DNA from: Candidatus Raymondbacteria bacterium RIFOXYA2_FULL_49_16 | GTDB lineage: Bacteria; Fibrobacterota; OXYB2-FULL-49-7; XYB2-FULL-49-35 | Direction of reading: 5' to 3' | Length of the DNA stretch: 48,322 nucleotides | Assembly: GCA_001789205.1 (NCBI GenBank) | Contig: MFYT01000049.1 | Span: 1 to 48,322, forward strand | Shown: positions 23,301 through 30,429 of the stretch, in pieces | Layout of the letters: each line of letters opens with the position of its first letter | Position numbering within the stretch: position 1 is the first letter of the stretch | The notes under the pieces: generated by a model | What the model saw: the letters and a program-made list of their open reading frames with translations, nothing else | Database searches by the model: none | Told to the model about the DNA's origin: nothing | Made by a program: the position numbers and the translations under genes

Positions 23301-26072
23301 ATGGCCCAGCAGGAAAAGCTTGAGAAGCAGAAGGGCGAGGTTTTGGCCATTGCGCGCGAAATGGAGGAGAAAAACAAAAAAGCGCAGGAGGAAATTGCCG
23401 CAATGAAAGCTGCCATGGAAGCTGAAATGAAGAAATTTGAGGAGGCCAAACAGCAGGAAGCCCGGCTGGTCAAACAGGAAGCCACAATGACTGCCGAGGA
23501 TTTCTTCTTTGACGACGAGGAGACCGAAGCGCTCGAAATTAAAATGGACGCGGTCGATTCGGTAAAGCAGGCGGCTGAAGAACAGATGAGCAGGGAAAAG
23601 GAGAAGATGGAGGAGCAGCGCAAGGCGCTTGAGACAGAACAGAAGACCCTTGCCTTGCACATGGAGCAAAAGCAGAAATCGCTTGACACGGAACGCCAGT
23701 CTCTGCAGAAAAAGCAGGAGGAAGCCAACCGGAAACTTGAGGACAGGGTGCGGCAGCTTGAGGAACAAAATACTGAACGTGAAAAGATCTTTCAGGAAAA
23801 GATAAAAAGAGAAGAAGAGGCGCAGAAAAAACGGCTTGCCGAACAGGAAGCGCGGCTTGCGGCACAGCAGGAGGCGGCTGCCAAGCGTCAGCGTATTGCG
23901 GAAGACAGTCTCCGCGCAGTTGAGATGCAGCGCCGCGAGGCCCTGGACGCTTTGCGCAGGGATATTGAAACAGGAGTAGAGCGCCAGCTTGCTGCCGACA
24001 AAGAGCGCATGGAAAAAGAACGCATTGCGCTTGAACAGAAGCAGCAGGAGGCGCTGGCACGTGTTTCACAGCGCGAGCAGGCGCTTGCGGACCGGCAGGC
24101 AAAAGATGAACGCGACCTTGCGGACCGCCGTGTCCAGTTGGAGCGTCAGGTTGTGACTCTGGTGGCCGCGCGCATCAAAACAGTGGAGGATTCCCTCAGG
24201 CGTTTTTACGATGCGCGCGAAGCCGAACGTCAGCGCGAATACGCGAACATGCGCGCTGACCGCGCGCGGGCTGACAGCATGCGCACGGCCGCTGCGACCG
24301 AGGCTGAGCGTAAGCTTAGGGACAAGGAGCAGCAGCTGGCCAAAACCGAAGAGACAACGCGTAAAAAACTTGAACAGGAACGCCTCAAGGCCTTGCAGAA
24401 CGCAGCGGATGAAAACCGCAGACTCGACAGTCTCAAGGCGCGTCAGGAACGCGAAGCGGAACGCAAGCTGGCGGAAAGGGAAAAATACCTGGCCGACAAG
24501 GAGGCCGAGGCCCAGAAACAGCTTGAACAGCAGCGGAAGCAAGCGCTCAAGGCCATGGAGGACGATCGCAAACGCATAGAAAGCGAACGCGCGGCCTTGC
24601 TGAAACAGCAGCAGCTCATGGAGAACGAGCTCAAGGCAAAGCAGGACACCTGGAAAAAGGAGGAGGAGCAACGCCTCAAAGACCAGAAGAGCCAGCTCGA
24701 CAAACTGCAGGCCGAACAGCAGCGGGCGTTGTCGCAGCAGGAGAACAAGCTCGAAACCCAGCGTAAGGAAATGGACAAGCTGGCAAAGGACATGGAGGAG
24801 AAAAACCGCAAGGCCGAGGAGGAAATCACGCGCATGCGCGAATCGCTCGAAGCAGAGATTAAGAAATTTGACCAGGCAAAAGAAGAGGCGAACAAGCTCA
24901 AGGCGGCCGAAAAGACGATGAACGACGAGGATTTTTTCTTTGATGAGGATGAAACGGACAAGCTTGAGAACCGCATGAACGCCGCGGATTCCCTGAAAAA
25001 GGCGGCTGAGGCAGAAATTGCCAAGGAGCGCGACCGCCTGACTGAACAGAAAAGTTCGTTCGAGCGGCAGCAAAAAGAAATGGAAACGCGCATTGCCAGC
25101 GAGCAGCAAAAGCTTGAAGTGGAGCGGCGCCAGGCTGAGGAGCTCAAGAAAAAGGCCGAGATGGAAATGGCCCAAGCGCAGGTAAAGATGGAAGAGGAGA
25201 AAAAACGGCGTGAACAGGAATTCGCCGAACGATTGAAACGTGAAGAGCTAGAAAACAAGCTCAAAATGGAACAAGAACAGCGCCGGATTGAACAGGAACG
25301 CGCGCTTTTTGCCGAGCGCCAGAAGGCCATTGATGACAGTTTGACGCAGGTACGTTCGGCTGAGCTCAGGAAAATTGAACTCGAACGCGAGGCAACAAAA
25401 AAGAAGCTTGAGGAAGAGGCGCGTACCGAGGCAGCGCGCATTGAACAGGACCGTTTGGCCCTCGCGGTCCGGCAGCGCCAGGCGGAGGACAGCCTGCGCA
25501 GCGCAGAGGCTGTCTCGCGCCGCAAGCTGGACGAGGAACGCCAGGCCATTGCCCTCAGCCAAAAGGCCATGCAGGACAGTCTTGCGGCCCGGTTGGCAGG
25601 CGTGGAACAGGACCGGCAGCGGTTGCAGGACGAAAAAGAGCAGCTTCTCGCTGAAAGGGAACGGCTGCGCCAGGAGCGCGAGGCTTTTGTTGCGGAAAAG
25701 GCGCGTCAGGTCGTAGCCGCCAAGGAGGCCCAGCAGGCCTCGAGCAGCAGTGAAACATCGGGTCCGGCGCTCAAGACATCGCGTAATTTCAGTGAAATCT
25801 CACGCGTCCTTTCCCAGCGTGTTTCCAAGGTAATGGCTGCCTATGGTAAAATGCTCAAAGACACGCCGGGATTGAGCGGCAAAGTCACGCTTGGGTTTAC
25901 GATACAGACATCTGGTGAAATAGCGGACCTCAAAATCGTGGCCAACACGGTGAACAACGCTGACCTCGAGAAAATGATTCTCGAAGAATTCACTTCGTGT
26001 AAATTTGTGGCAATAGATCCTTCAGCCAAGCCCGCACCCATGACCTATCCGCTGCTTTTTTTCCCAAGGTAA
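20334..26072 (+). CDS. Giant secreted SH3/coiled-coil protein with AgmX/TonB-like C-terminus
   Basis: 1912 residues. A signal peptide (about 1-21) leads to five SH3b-like domains (about 25-85, 133-192, 202-265, 277-338, 352-417), recognisable by N/V-R-x-G-P and G-W-x-x-x-x-x-L motifs; such domains often bind peptidoglycan or proteins. Residues about 440-1800 are nearly unbroken Glu/Lys/Gln/Arg-rich coiled coil with A-E-D-S-L-R type punctuation. If fully helical it would span roughly 200 nm (1360 residues at 0.15 nm). Three copies of a 100-residue unit each contain EDFFF. The last about 85 residues (KMLKDTPGLSGKVTLGFTIQ onward) match the AgmX/PglI-TonB-like C-terminal fold known from Myxococcus gliding proteins. 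It is likely an envelope-spanning or surface structural protein tied to the chemosensory genes. Confidence 0.85.
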   Translation: MGHIRFYILLFCWFLVHLCAAESVYYCAVPGLKVYLKPSISSEQLFTVTFGRPLIVIEGFNNWQKVFLSKDSVGWVSAEKIVSKEEFNPEYFSDTFISGQIQNYQKASGQRPELRQQKKHTAPRLRTEGLIDSGTVTGSDINIRTNPDLRSTVIIKARQNARLKIIGSKNGWYQVQIDESKQGWIYAGLVRIDQQSVEIPAQAKVGVVTGTLAYVRSGPDATTPVMCLAPGNTVLEITEDEGTWCAVKIDSLNRGWLFGSRLSRGAPAAPAVAAGEPRFKYINCDAMNFRAGPGTGYAKIGCDWFGKFYEVLGEENGWSRVVLGQNQTGWALSSFLSTEEEIAVLRVQKEQEAEPVVINVSVVAPGAGIVAVRDGPAFDCQRMGFAAQGDTLFVTQYFGDWLQVRSVNGGKGWIYGPMLRADPVSTDQFKDQPLPATIPANQEYQWGGQGPGGQVFSQATLARRNEQAVRVQEQQRLAAEQARLDSAKAAFTLEQQRSRDQLNAQVKQKENEVAQRIDAERRQRAMVIEEDQRRMALAEKEIDRKKQLLADEIAHKEKLWKLEQENWLNERKYAMERVQAQKEAELLQKQTALEKQKQEIQAISLDMEKKNLAAKQEMDRMRQALEEQIQRFEAAKKEAVALKEKEKSLEDEDFFFNDEETGQIERKMDNADTEKQKAEKAISGEKEGLAKQKAELELYQKVMEKRLQGEQEKLDDQKSKLAAEELRIQAEIERVRLEMEADKKKRTDEFNRTLQQEQAQNAARIQEALAKMERDAAALAGKQKAAEDSLRLLEKALKKDVEAERVRMEADLNRRAAEETRRYADQKQAFETEQARLTRELTAKDQALAQALEREKERLRQAAAMGKQEEAAKLREMERVARDKDRIDSMNAAISQREEKLNREAEQKLAAREAELARQLEQERKKNEDAIAAEQLRLNREQEAFIAKQRQNEEAQKKKEEVWRKEEETRLESQRGEIEALKEKQQREFMAQQEKLEKQKGEVLAIAREMEEKNKKAQEEIAAMKAAMEAEMKKFEEAKQQEARLVKQEATMTAEDFFFDDEETEALEIKMDAVDSVKQAAEEQMSREKEKMEEQRKALETEQKTLALHMEQKQKSLDTERQSLQKKQEEANRKLEDRVRQLEEQNTEREKIFQEKIKREEEAQKKRLAEQEARLAAQQEAAAKRQRIAEDSLRAVEMQRREALDALRRDIETGVERQLAADKERMEKERIALEQKQQEALARVSQREQALADRQAKDERDLADRRVQLERQVVTLVAARIKTVEDSLRRFYDAREAERQREYANMRADRARADSMRTAAATEAERKLRDKEQQLAKTEETTRKKLEQERLKALQNAADENRRLDSLKARQEREAERKLAEREKYLADKEAEAQKQLEQQRKQALKAMEDDRKRIESERAALLKQQQLMENELKAKQDTWKKEEEQRLKDQKSQLDKLQAEQQRALSQQENKLETQRKEMDKLAKDMEEKNRKAEEEITRMRESLEAEIKKFDQAKEEANKLKAAEKTMNDEDFFFDEDETDKLENRMNAADSLKKAAEAEIAKERDRLTEQKSSFERQQKEMETRIASEQQKLEVERRQAEELKKKAEMEMAQAQVKMEEEKKRREQEFAERLKREELENKLKMEQEQRRIEQERALFAERQKAIDDSLTQVRSAELRKIELEREATKKKLEEEARTEAARIEQDRLALAVRQRQAEDSLRSAEAVSRRKLDEERQAIALSQKAMQDSLAARLAGVEQDRQRLQDEKEQLLAERERLRQEREAFVAEKARQVVAAKEAQQASSSSETSGPALKTSRNFSEISRVLSQRVSKVMAAYGKMLKDTPGLSGKVTLGFTIQTSGEIADLKIVANTVNNADLEKMILEEFTSCKFVAIDPSAKPAPMTYPLLFFPR
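22113..22412 (+). repeat. Coiled-coil internal repeat with EDFFF, copy 1
   Basis: About 100 codons beginning EKQKQEIQAISLDMEKKN. The codon for the first F of DEDFFFNDEE follows 177-180 bases into the unit. The same offset occurs in the two other copies at 23322 and 24753. Confidence 0.8.
23322..23621 (+). repeat. Coiled-coil internal repeat with EDFFF, copy 2
   Basis: Begins EKQKGEVLAIAREMEEKN, contains AEDFFFDDEETEALEIKMD, and is otherwise charged coiled coil. It starts 1209 bases after copy 1 and keeps the same internal spacing. Confidence 0.8.
24753..25052 (+). repeat. Coiled-coil internal repeat with EDFFF, copy 3
   Basis: Begins ETQRKEMDKLAKDMEEKN and contains NDEDFFFDEDETDKLENRMN. It starts 1431 bases after copy 2. 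The intervening coiled-coil segments differ in length, so the EDFFF units are better conserved than what lies between them. Confidence 0.8.
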
Positions 26073-26084
26073 GGGAGGCCTTTT

Positions 26085-27020
26085 GTGAAAAAACTGTCGC
26101 ATGTTCTGGCCTTTTTCCTGACCATGGCGGCCTTTGGGCAGGAAGCGCTGGTATTGGAAAAGGTCGAATTAAGCAGGGACGAGGCAAATCCCGAACTGGT
26201 GCAGGCCATTTTTACTTTTAACAGGGCGCCCGAGACCCTGCCGGTCTATGCCCGGACAAAGCCCGAACGCATCGTCCTCGATCTTGCGAATACGCGCCTT
26301 CTGGAGGGGATAAAGAGCTTTAAAAGCGATATTTTGCCGGTTGATAGCATAGCGATATTTGAGATCAGGGAAAAGGACGTTCAGGGCGCCAGGGCCGAGA
26401 TTTATTTAAAAGAGAGTGCCCATTATGTGGCTCACCAGATAGGAAACAGCATTCTGGTAACTTTTACCCCTGGTGATGTCAAAGATTCGCTCCTGCTTTT
26501 CAGGTCAGAGACTGCTGCGGATTCTCAGCAGGGGACTATTACTGGAGTCAAAGTATTGTCGCGCGAAAAAAGCATTCAGACAGAGGTGAGCTTTGCTTCG
26601 CTGCCCATGACTTCGTCCATATACATGCTTGAGTCGCCGCCTCGTATCATCATGGATTTTTACGGGGCATATATTGATAATGTTTTTGAAAAAAAGGTCA
26701 CCCTTTCACCCATTAAAAGTATTTCCGTGATAAAAAAAGATGTTGATCCGCCCTATGTGGGTGTTATTCTTCATCTTAAACGCATGGCGGCTTTTAAATA
26801 TCAGGAGCTTAACGATAAATTCCTGGTCACTATTCCTGTTGGCAAAGAAGGTATTGGGGCGGGAACAAAGAGACTCATTCTTCTAGGCGCTGGTATTGTT
26901 ATTACCGGCGGGGTTGCGGCCGGACTGCTGCTTGGAGGCGATGATGGAGGCGGGGGAAATCAGGGAACGCAGCCAACAGAAGGGGATCTTGGTGCTCCGC
27001 CGCCATTGCCGGGGAATTAG
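26085..27020 (+). CDS. AMIN-domain envelope protein with glycine-zipper helix
   Basis: 311 residues, GTG start with GGGAGG 6 bases upstream. After a signal peptide (to about residue 19) come two AMIN-like beta domains (about 24-130 and 150-250), each with the hallmark R-I-V-L-D-L or R-I-I-M-D-F strand. AMIN domains localise secretins, amidases and other envelope machines to peptidoglycan. Near the C-terminus a Gly-rich hydrophobic helix (LLGAGIVITGGVAAGLLLGG) could insert in a membrane, followed by an acidic/Gly/Pro tail. It is the last gene of the cheA operon and probably anchors or positions the coiled-coil protein encoded just before it. Confidence 0.82.
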   Translation: MKKLSHVLAFFLTMAAFGQEALVLEKVELSRDEANPELVQAIFTFNRAPETLPVYARTKPERIVLDLANTRLLEGIKSFKSDILPVDSIAIFEIREKDVQGARAEIYLKESAHYVAHQIGNSILVTFTPGDVKDSLLLFRSETAADSQQGTITGVKVLSREKSIQTEVSFASLPMTSSIYMLESPPRIIMDFYGAYIDNVFEKKVTLSPIKSISVIKKDVDPPYVGVILHLKRMAAFKYQELNDKFLVTIPVGKEGIGAGTKRLILLGAGIVITGGVAAGLLLGGDDGGGGNQGTQPTEGDLGAPPPLPGN

Positions 27021-27028
27021 TTTGTTTG

Positions 27029-27168
27029 CCGGCGGCGCAGAGGCCCGCCGGTTAATCAATTTTTATTTCTTTTGTAAAGAACGGCCAGACGGCCTTTTTC
27101 GAGCCGTCACTGGCTCGGTATTAAAACATGAAACCTTGATTAACAGGCAGCCTCTGCGCTGCCTGTTA
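27029..27168. other. Highly structured convergent intergenic region (hairpins, possible alternative RNA fold)
   Basis: Four local hairpins: CCGGCGG/CCGCCGG (27029-27035/27045-27051); GGCC-AGAC-GGCC followed by TTTTT (27083-27099); CGAGCC/GGCTCG (27100-27105/27112-27117); and a perfect 11-bp TAACAGGCAGC/GCTGCCTGTTA (27141-27151/27158-27168). The outer parts also pair at long range: 27031-27044 with 27150-27163 (14 bp, one G-U) and 27051-27059 with 27136-27144 (9 bp, perfect). It separates the AMIN gene and the minus-strand cheY-like gene and probably terminates both, but the organised double fold goes beyond a simple terminator. Confidence 0.7.
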
Positions 27169-27187
27169 TACTTTGGAGAGTAGAAAT

Positions 27188-27568
27188 CTACTCCGGCAGG
27201 TTAAACTTCGTCCTTAGATCAGTCACTTTTTGATTAAATAAAGTCTTGTCCAGCGGTTTTACCATATAGTCGTCGGCGCCGCTTTCAACAGCTTCCTGTA
27301 TACTTCGCGCATGATGTTCAACCGTGAGCATGATCACCGGGATATTCTTTGTTTTTTCGTTGTGCTTGATGGATCGCAGGCAGTCGAGACCGCTCAGCGC
27401 GCCCATGTGCCAATCGAGCAGAATAAGGTTCGGGTTCTCAGTTTCAAGAATATCGAGCGCTTTTTCCCCTGAATCAGCCAGAATAAGGTCTTTGTAGCCC
27501 ATGGCCACAAGGTCTTTCTGGATAATACTTCGCATGGTCTGCGAATCATCGACTACAAGGATCTTCAT
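27188..27568 (-). CDS. CheY-like response regulator
   Basis: 126 residues from the ATG at 27568, which gives the standard start MKILVVDDSQTMRSII; an upstream in-frame extension is not supported. The receiver is complete: D7/D8, phosphoacceptor D52 in LLDWHM, T of MLTVEHH and the Lys of MVKPLDK. The D-W-x-M context resembles CheY. It is encoded on the opposite strand, convergent with the cheA operon, and is the best candidate in the window for the phosphate receiver of that CheA. It has no output domain. Confidence 0.9.
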   Translation of the reverse strand: MKILVVDDSQTMRSIIQKDLVAMGYKDLILADSGEKALDILETENPNLILLDWHMGALSGLDCLRSIKHNEKTKNIPVIMLTVEHHARSIQEAVESGADDYMVKPLDKTLFNQKVTDLRTKFNLPE

Positions 27569-27609
27569 GATTCTCAAAAAATATTCGTATGCGATGCTGA
27601 AAAGCAAGG

Positions 27610-27639
27610 TTGAAATTCGGAGAACAAAGACGCTATTTT
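27610..27639 (+). promoter_or_regulatory. Putative promoter, TTGAAA-N18-TATTTT
   Basis: TTGAAA (27610-27615) and TATTTT (27634-27639) are 18 bases apart, the same spacing and -10 sequence as the tRNA promoter. The predicted start of transcription is close to ATG 27646, so the leader would be very short. Motif match only. Confidence 0.35.
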
Positions 27640-27645
27640 AATCCC

Positions 27646-28587
27646 ATGTCAGAAATCATGCGGACCGTTTTTATCTTATGTCTGATATGTGTGATTTCAG
27701 TGATACACGCCGTGGAATTCAACGTCACGGCTGAGGCGCACTCCGGATACGAAACCGGTGTTTATGACCCGGCTGATTCCCTGTTCAATGCAAGTCCGCT
27801 GGTGTCGGTTTTAGCTGAGCCCTTGGTGGCATTCGACATTAACAGTCAATTGAGAGCACAATTGTCCACAGAGGTTTGCGCAGCATATCGCTTTTCCGCA
27901 AACAGCGATTTCAACGCTGGTCCGGCCCTTCGCATTGTCCGTGAGAGGCCTCAGGGCAGCACGGAATGGGGGCTTTCCGCGGGATACTATGCGCTGGCGG
28001 GCTCTGTTGATCCTGACCAACCCATGGATTATTGGCTGTACAGCTTCACTGCCGCATCTGTAAAAAAACAGAAGGACCCATTTAAGCTGAGTTACAGCCT
28101 GACTGTCCTTGATGGGTCAGCGGAAGCACGAACAGACATAAAGAACAAACTTAAGGTAAAAAAGACTTTCAAAATAGCCACTGCTTTTTCTCCATCGCTG
28201 GGCACAGGTATTGGCCTAAACCTGTCCAATATTGAAGGGTATTCATATGGTGAGGTTGACGCTGTATTTTCCAGTTATTCCATCTTTCACGAGCAACACA
28301 TGTTTATGACAATGCTCTATTTTACCTACAGAACATTTGGTTCTCAGGAAACAGAAAATGGGGCGCGTGTCATAAAAAACACTAAAAAATCAGGCCAGTC
28401 GCCAGCATCTACCAATTTACTTTCGACAAGAATTGTAACTGTATTTATTATATATACTTACGAGTTAAGTAAGAAGCTTGATATCGAGGTTGAGTATAGC
28501 TACAGGTCATCCAGTTCTGATTTCTCAACATTCGAACCATCTCATCAGGTTTTAGTAGGTTTTCTATGGAGACTGCGTGAACTGTAA
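27646..28587 (+). CDS. Probable outer-membrane beta-barrel protein, unrecognised
   Basis: 313 residues from ATG 27646; ATG 27658 is equally possible and gives a compact signal peptide, MRTVFILCLICVISVIHA. The mature protein alternates polar and hydrophobic residues in short amphipathic strands (for example the HSGYETGVY, WGLSAGYYALAG, YWLYSFTAAS and LDIEVEYSYRSSSSDF segments) and ends in Gly/Trp/Leu-rich strand FLWRLREL, compatible with a barrel of about 12-14 strands. No named family is recognised. No strong Shine-Dalgarno is seen. It is divergent from the cheY-like gene and may head the transcript that includes the sigma factor. Confidence 0.6.
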   Translation: MSEIMRTVFILCLICVISVIHAVEFNVTAEAHSGYETGVYDPADSLFNASPLVSVLAEPLVAFDINSQLRAQLSTEVCAAYRFSANSDFNAGPALRIVRERPQGSTEWGLSAGYYALAGSVDPDQPMDYWLYSFTAASVKKQKDPFKLSYSLTVLDGSAEARTDIKNKLKVKKTFKIATAFSPSLGTGIGLNLSNIEGYSYGEVDAVFSSYSIFHEQHMFMTMLYFTYRTFGSQETENGARVIKNTKKSGQSPASTNLLSTRIVTVFIIYTYELSKKLDIEVEYSYRSSSSDFSTFEPSHQVLVGFLWRLREL

Positions 28588-28629
28588 CCTTTTTATCAGG
28601 TCCCGCGTATATAGAGCAGGTAATGCTTC

Positions 28630-29166
28630 ATGAGTGTAATCACAGTGGAACAGCAGACGTTCTTTGAAGAGACGGTTTCAAAATATACGGGATATGCATA
28701 TGCCATTGCCTTCCGTATATTGGGGAATCGTGACGATGCAGAGGATGCGGTCCAGGAATCGTTTTTTAAAATGTACCGTCATATGGACAGATACGATTCC
28801 CGCAAGGAGATGAAAAACTGGATCGCTGTTATCACGGTCAATGCGAGCAGGGACATATACCGGAGGCAAAAACAGCACGCGCATCTCGATCTTTCCCATG
28901 CTGAGTCTGTGGCGGCCGGTATTCGGGCAGGCCAGTCCAGTATTGATACCCGGCTCACCGTCGAACAGATCATGGGCTGCCTCGACTTGAAACATCGTAT
29001 TGTGATTGTGCTTTTTTACCAGGAGCAGATGCCTACGCGCGAAATTTCCCGCATTCTCAAAGTGCCGCAGGTACTGGTAAAGGTCAGGTTGCACAGGGCG
29101 CGCAAGAAACTTATGCGGATACTCGAACGCTTGGAAAAAGAACAATCCACGGATTGCATGCCATGA
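28630..29166 (+). CDS. ECF-type RNA polymerase sigma factor
   Basis: 178 residues. Sigma region 2 contains GNRDDAEDAVQESFFKMYRH with the D-A-E-D-x-x-Q-E-x-F core and then MKNWIAVITVNASRDIYRR. Region 4 has LKHRIVIVLFYQEQMPTREI and VKVRLHRARKKL, the recognition helix. Region 3 is absent, as in extracytoplasmic-function sigma factors. The stop overlaps the start of the next gene (ATGA), which encodes a membrane-anchored protein in the usual anti-sigma position. The group to which it belongs and its target promoters are unknown. Confidence 0.93.
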   Translation: MSVITVEQQTFFEETVSKYTGYAYAIAFRILGNRDDAEDAVQESFFKMYRHMDRYDSRKEMKNWIAVITVNASRDIYRRQKQHAHLDLSHAESVAAGIRAGQSSIDTRLTVEQIMGCLDLKHRIVIVLFYQEQMPTREISRILKVPQVLVKVRLHRARKKLMRILERLEKEQSTDCMP

Positions 29167-29885
29167 AAATGAATAGTACCAAAAAGTTCGAAGATTTTAT
29201 CGCCAGGCTCAGGGAAAAGCCTCAGGAAGGCACTGTTGATCTGCTGAAGGCCATTATTCTCCAGAAGGTGCGGGAGCATGAGGAGCATGCCCGGCCAAAT
29301 GGTTTTTGGTGGTCAGGTTTTCTCCGGCCCGCATTTGCGCTTGGAGCATGCTGTCTGCTGGCATTTGGCGTGCATATTTTCTATCGTACACAACGTGTGC
29401 CTGCGCCCGAACCCGCTGCGACTGTGTCCGATACTGCTTTCCAGAGCGTGTTGCAAGCATCGCTTGATTCTGCAAGCTTGGCTAGAGTGAATAAGGTGCT
29501 CGATTCTTTTCGAGCAGAGAGCATTGTTCAAGATTCGATCAATAGACGTATTGTGCGGATGATAGCTATTGCCAGCCCGCCATCGGCCATTGCCGATTCT
29601 GCAGAGATACTTTTAACCCGGTTTCATGTTTCCCGGATGAAGCCGCACAACCCTGAGGAACTCATAGAACGCAGGATAGAGGCGGCTCGTGCTGCCACGA
29701 CTATTTCACCCGATAGTTTGACCAATACGCCGATAGCAAAGCAACCCCAATCCGTGTTCCGGCCGGAAGGTCCAGAATCTCCGGAAGCCAGGCTCCGCGA
29801 AAAAGAGGAACAAATGCAGCGAAGGGAAGAAAAAATTGAACGAAAAATGGAAGGGAAACACAAGGACAGGAAAAGTAAAATGTAA
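29163..29885 (+). CDS. Putative membrane-anchored anti-sigma factor
   Basis: 240 residues from ATG 29163. A cytoplasmic N-terminus of about 45 residues (KKFEDFIARLREKPQEGTVD region) is followed by one membrane helix (about 54-73, AFALGACCLLAFGVHIFY) and an extracytoplasmic helical domain with an Arg/Glu/Lys-rich end. No zinc-binding H-x3-C-x2-C anti-sigma motif is visible, so the call rests on overlap with the sigma gene and single-TM topology. The C-terminal basic/acidic tail resembles that of the next secreted protein. Confidence 0.6.
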   Translation: MKMNSTKKFEDFIARLREKPQEGTVDLLKAIILQKVREHEEHARPNGFWWSGFLRPAFALGACCLLAFGVHIFYRTQRVPAPEPAATVSDTAFQSVLQASLDSASLARVNKVLDSFRAESIVQDSINRRIVRMIAIASPPSAIADSAEILLTRFHVSRMKPHNPEELIERRIEAARAATTISPDSLTNTPIAKQPQSVFRPEGPESPEARLREKEEQMQRREEKIERKMEGKHKDRKSKM

Positions 29886-29943
29886 CCTTTTCCGGTTATA
29901 GTGCGTATACCTAATGAAAGAAGCGGAAAAAGGAGGTTTGCCA

Positions 29944-30426
29944 ATGTTTATCAAGATCATGGTTCTGTCCATTGGAATCGCTGCTTTTACTGTTTGGGCG
30001 CAAGATGAGGACCTTGCAGGGCTCGATAGCGCGGACAAAGAGATCAAATCGTCCAAGGTACTGGAGAAATTCGGCATTTCAGAGGATTCGCTTGCAGTGC
30101 TCCGCCAAACGTATAAGACCGGCAATGGCGGTGTGTACAAGGCCCTGGTGCTTTCACAAAAATCAGGTTTGACCGTTGAACAGATTATGCAGATGAGAAA
30201 CGAGAAAAAGATGGGATGGGGCGCAATCGCCAAAGAACTGGATCTCAAACCGGGCGAAGCATACAAGGCTGGTCCCGCGTCCGAAGAGATGCAGAAAAAG
30301 CAGATGCGGCAGGAACAGGTGCAAGGGCAAAAAATTGAAAAGCAGCAGGAAAAAGCTGATAAAAAGGCTGAAAAACAGATGGAAAAACAGGAGCGCAAGC
30401 AGGCGCGGGAAAAAGGGGAGAAGTAA
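29944..30426 (+). CDS. Small secreted Lys/Glu-rich protein, unknown function
   Basis: 160 residues from ATG 29944, which has AGGAGG 7 bases upstream. A signal peptide (MFIKIMVLSIGIAAFTVWAQ) precedes an acidic stretch. A compact helical domain (about 45-110) has GNGGVYKALVLSQKSGLTVE and a following MGWGAIAKELDL segment, reminiscent of short helical repeats with G-W-G-x-I-A-K. The last about 55 residues are Gln/Lys/Glu-rich coiled coil. No named family is recognised. The position after the sigma/anti-sigma pair suggests an envelope-stress regulon member. Confidence 0.7.
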   Translation: MFIKIMVLSIGIAAFTVWAQDEDLAGLDSADKEIKSSKVLEKFGISEDSLAVLRQTYKTGNGGVYKALVLSQKSGLTVEQIMQMRNEKKMGWGAIAKELDLKPGEAYKAGPASEEMQKKQMRQEQVQGQKIEKQQEKADKKAEKQMEKQERKQAREKGEK

Positions 30427-30429
30427 TTT

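Noticed and set aside
22628-25570. Long minus-strand ORFs rich in Ser, Arg, Leu and Phe
   Set aside because: They are mirror frames of the Glu/Lys-rich coiled-coil gene and have biased composition without recognisable domains.
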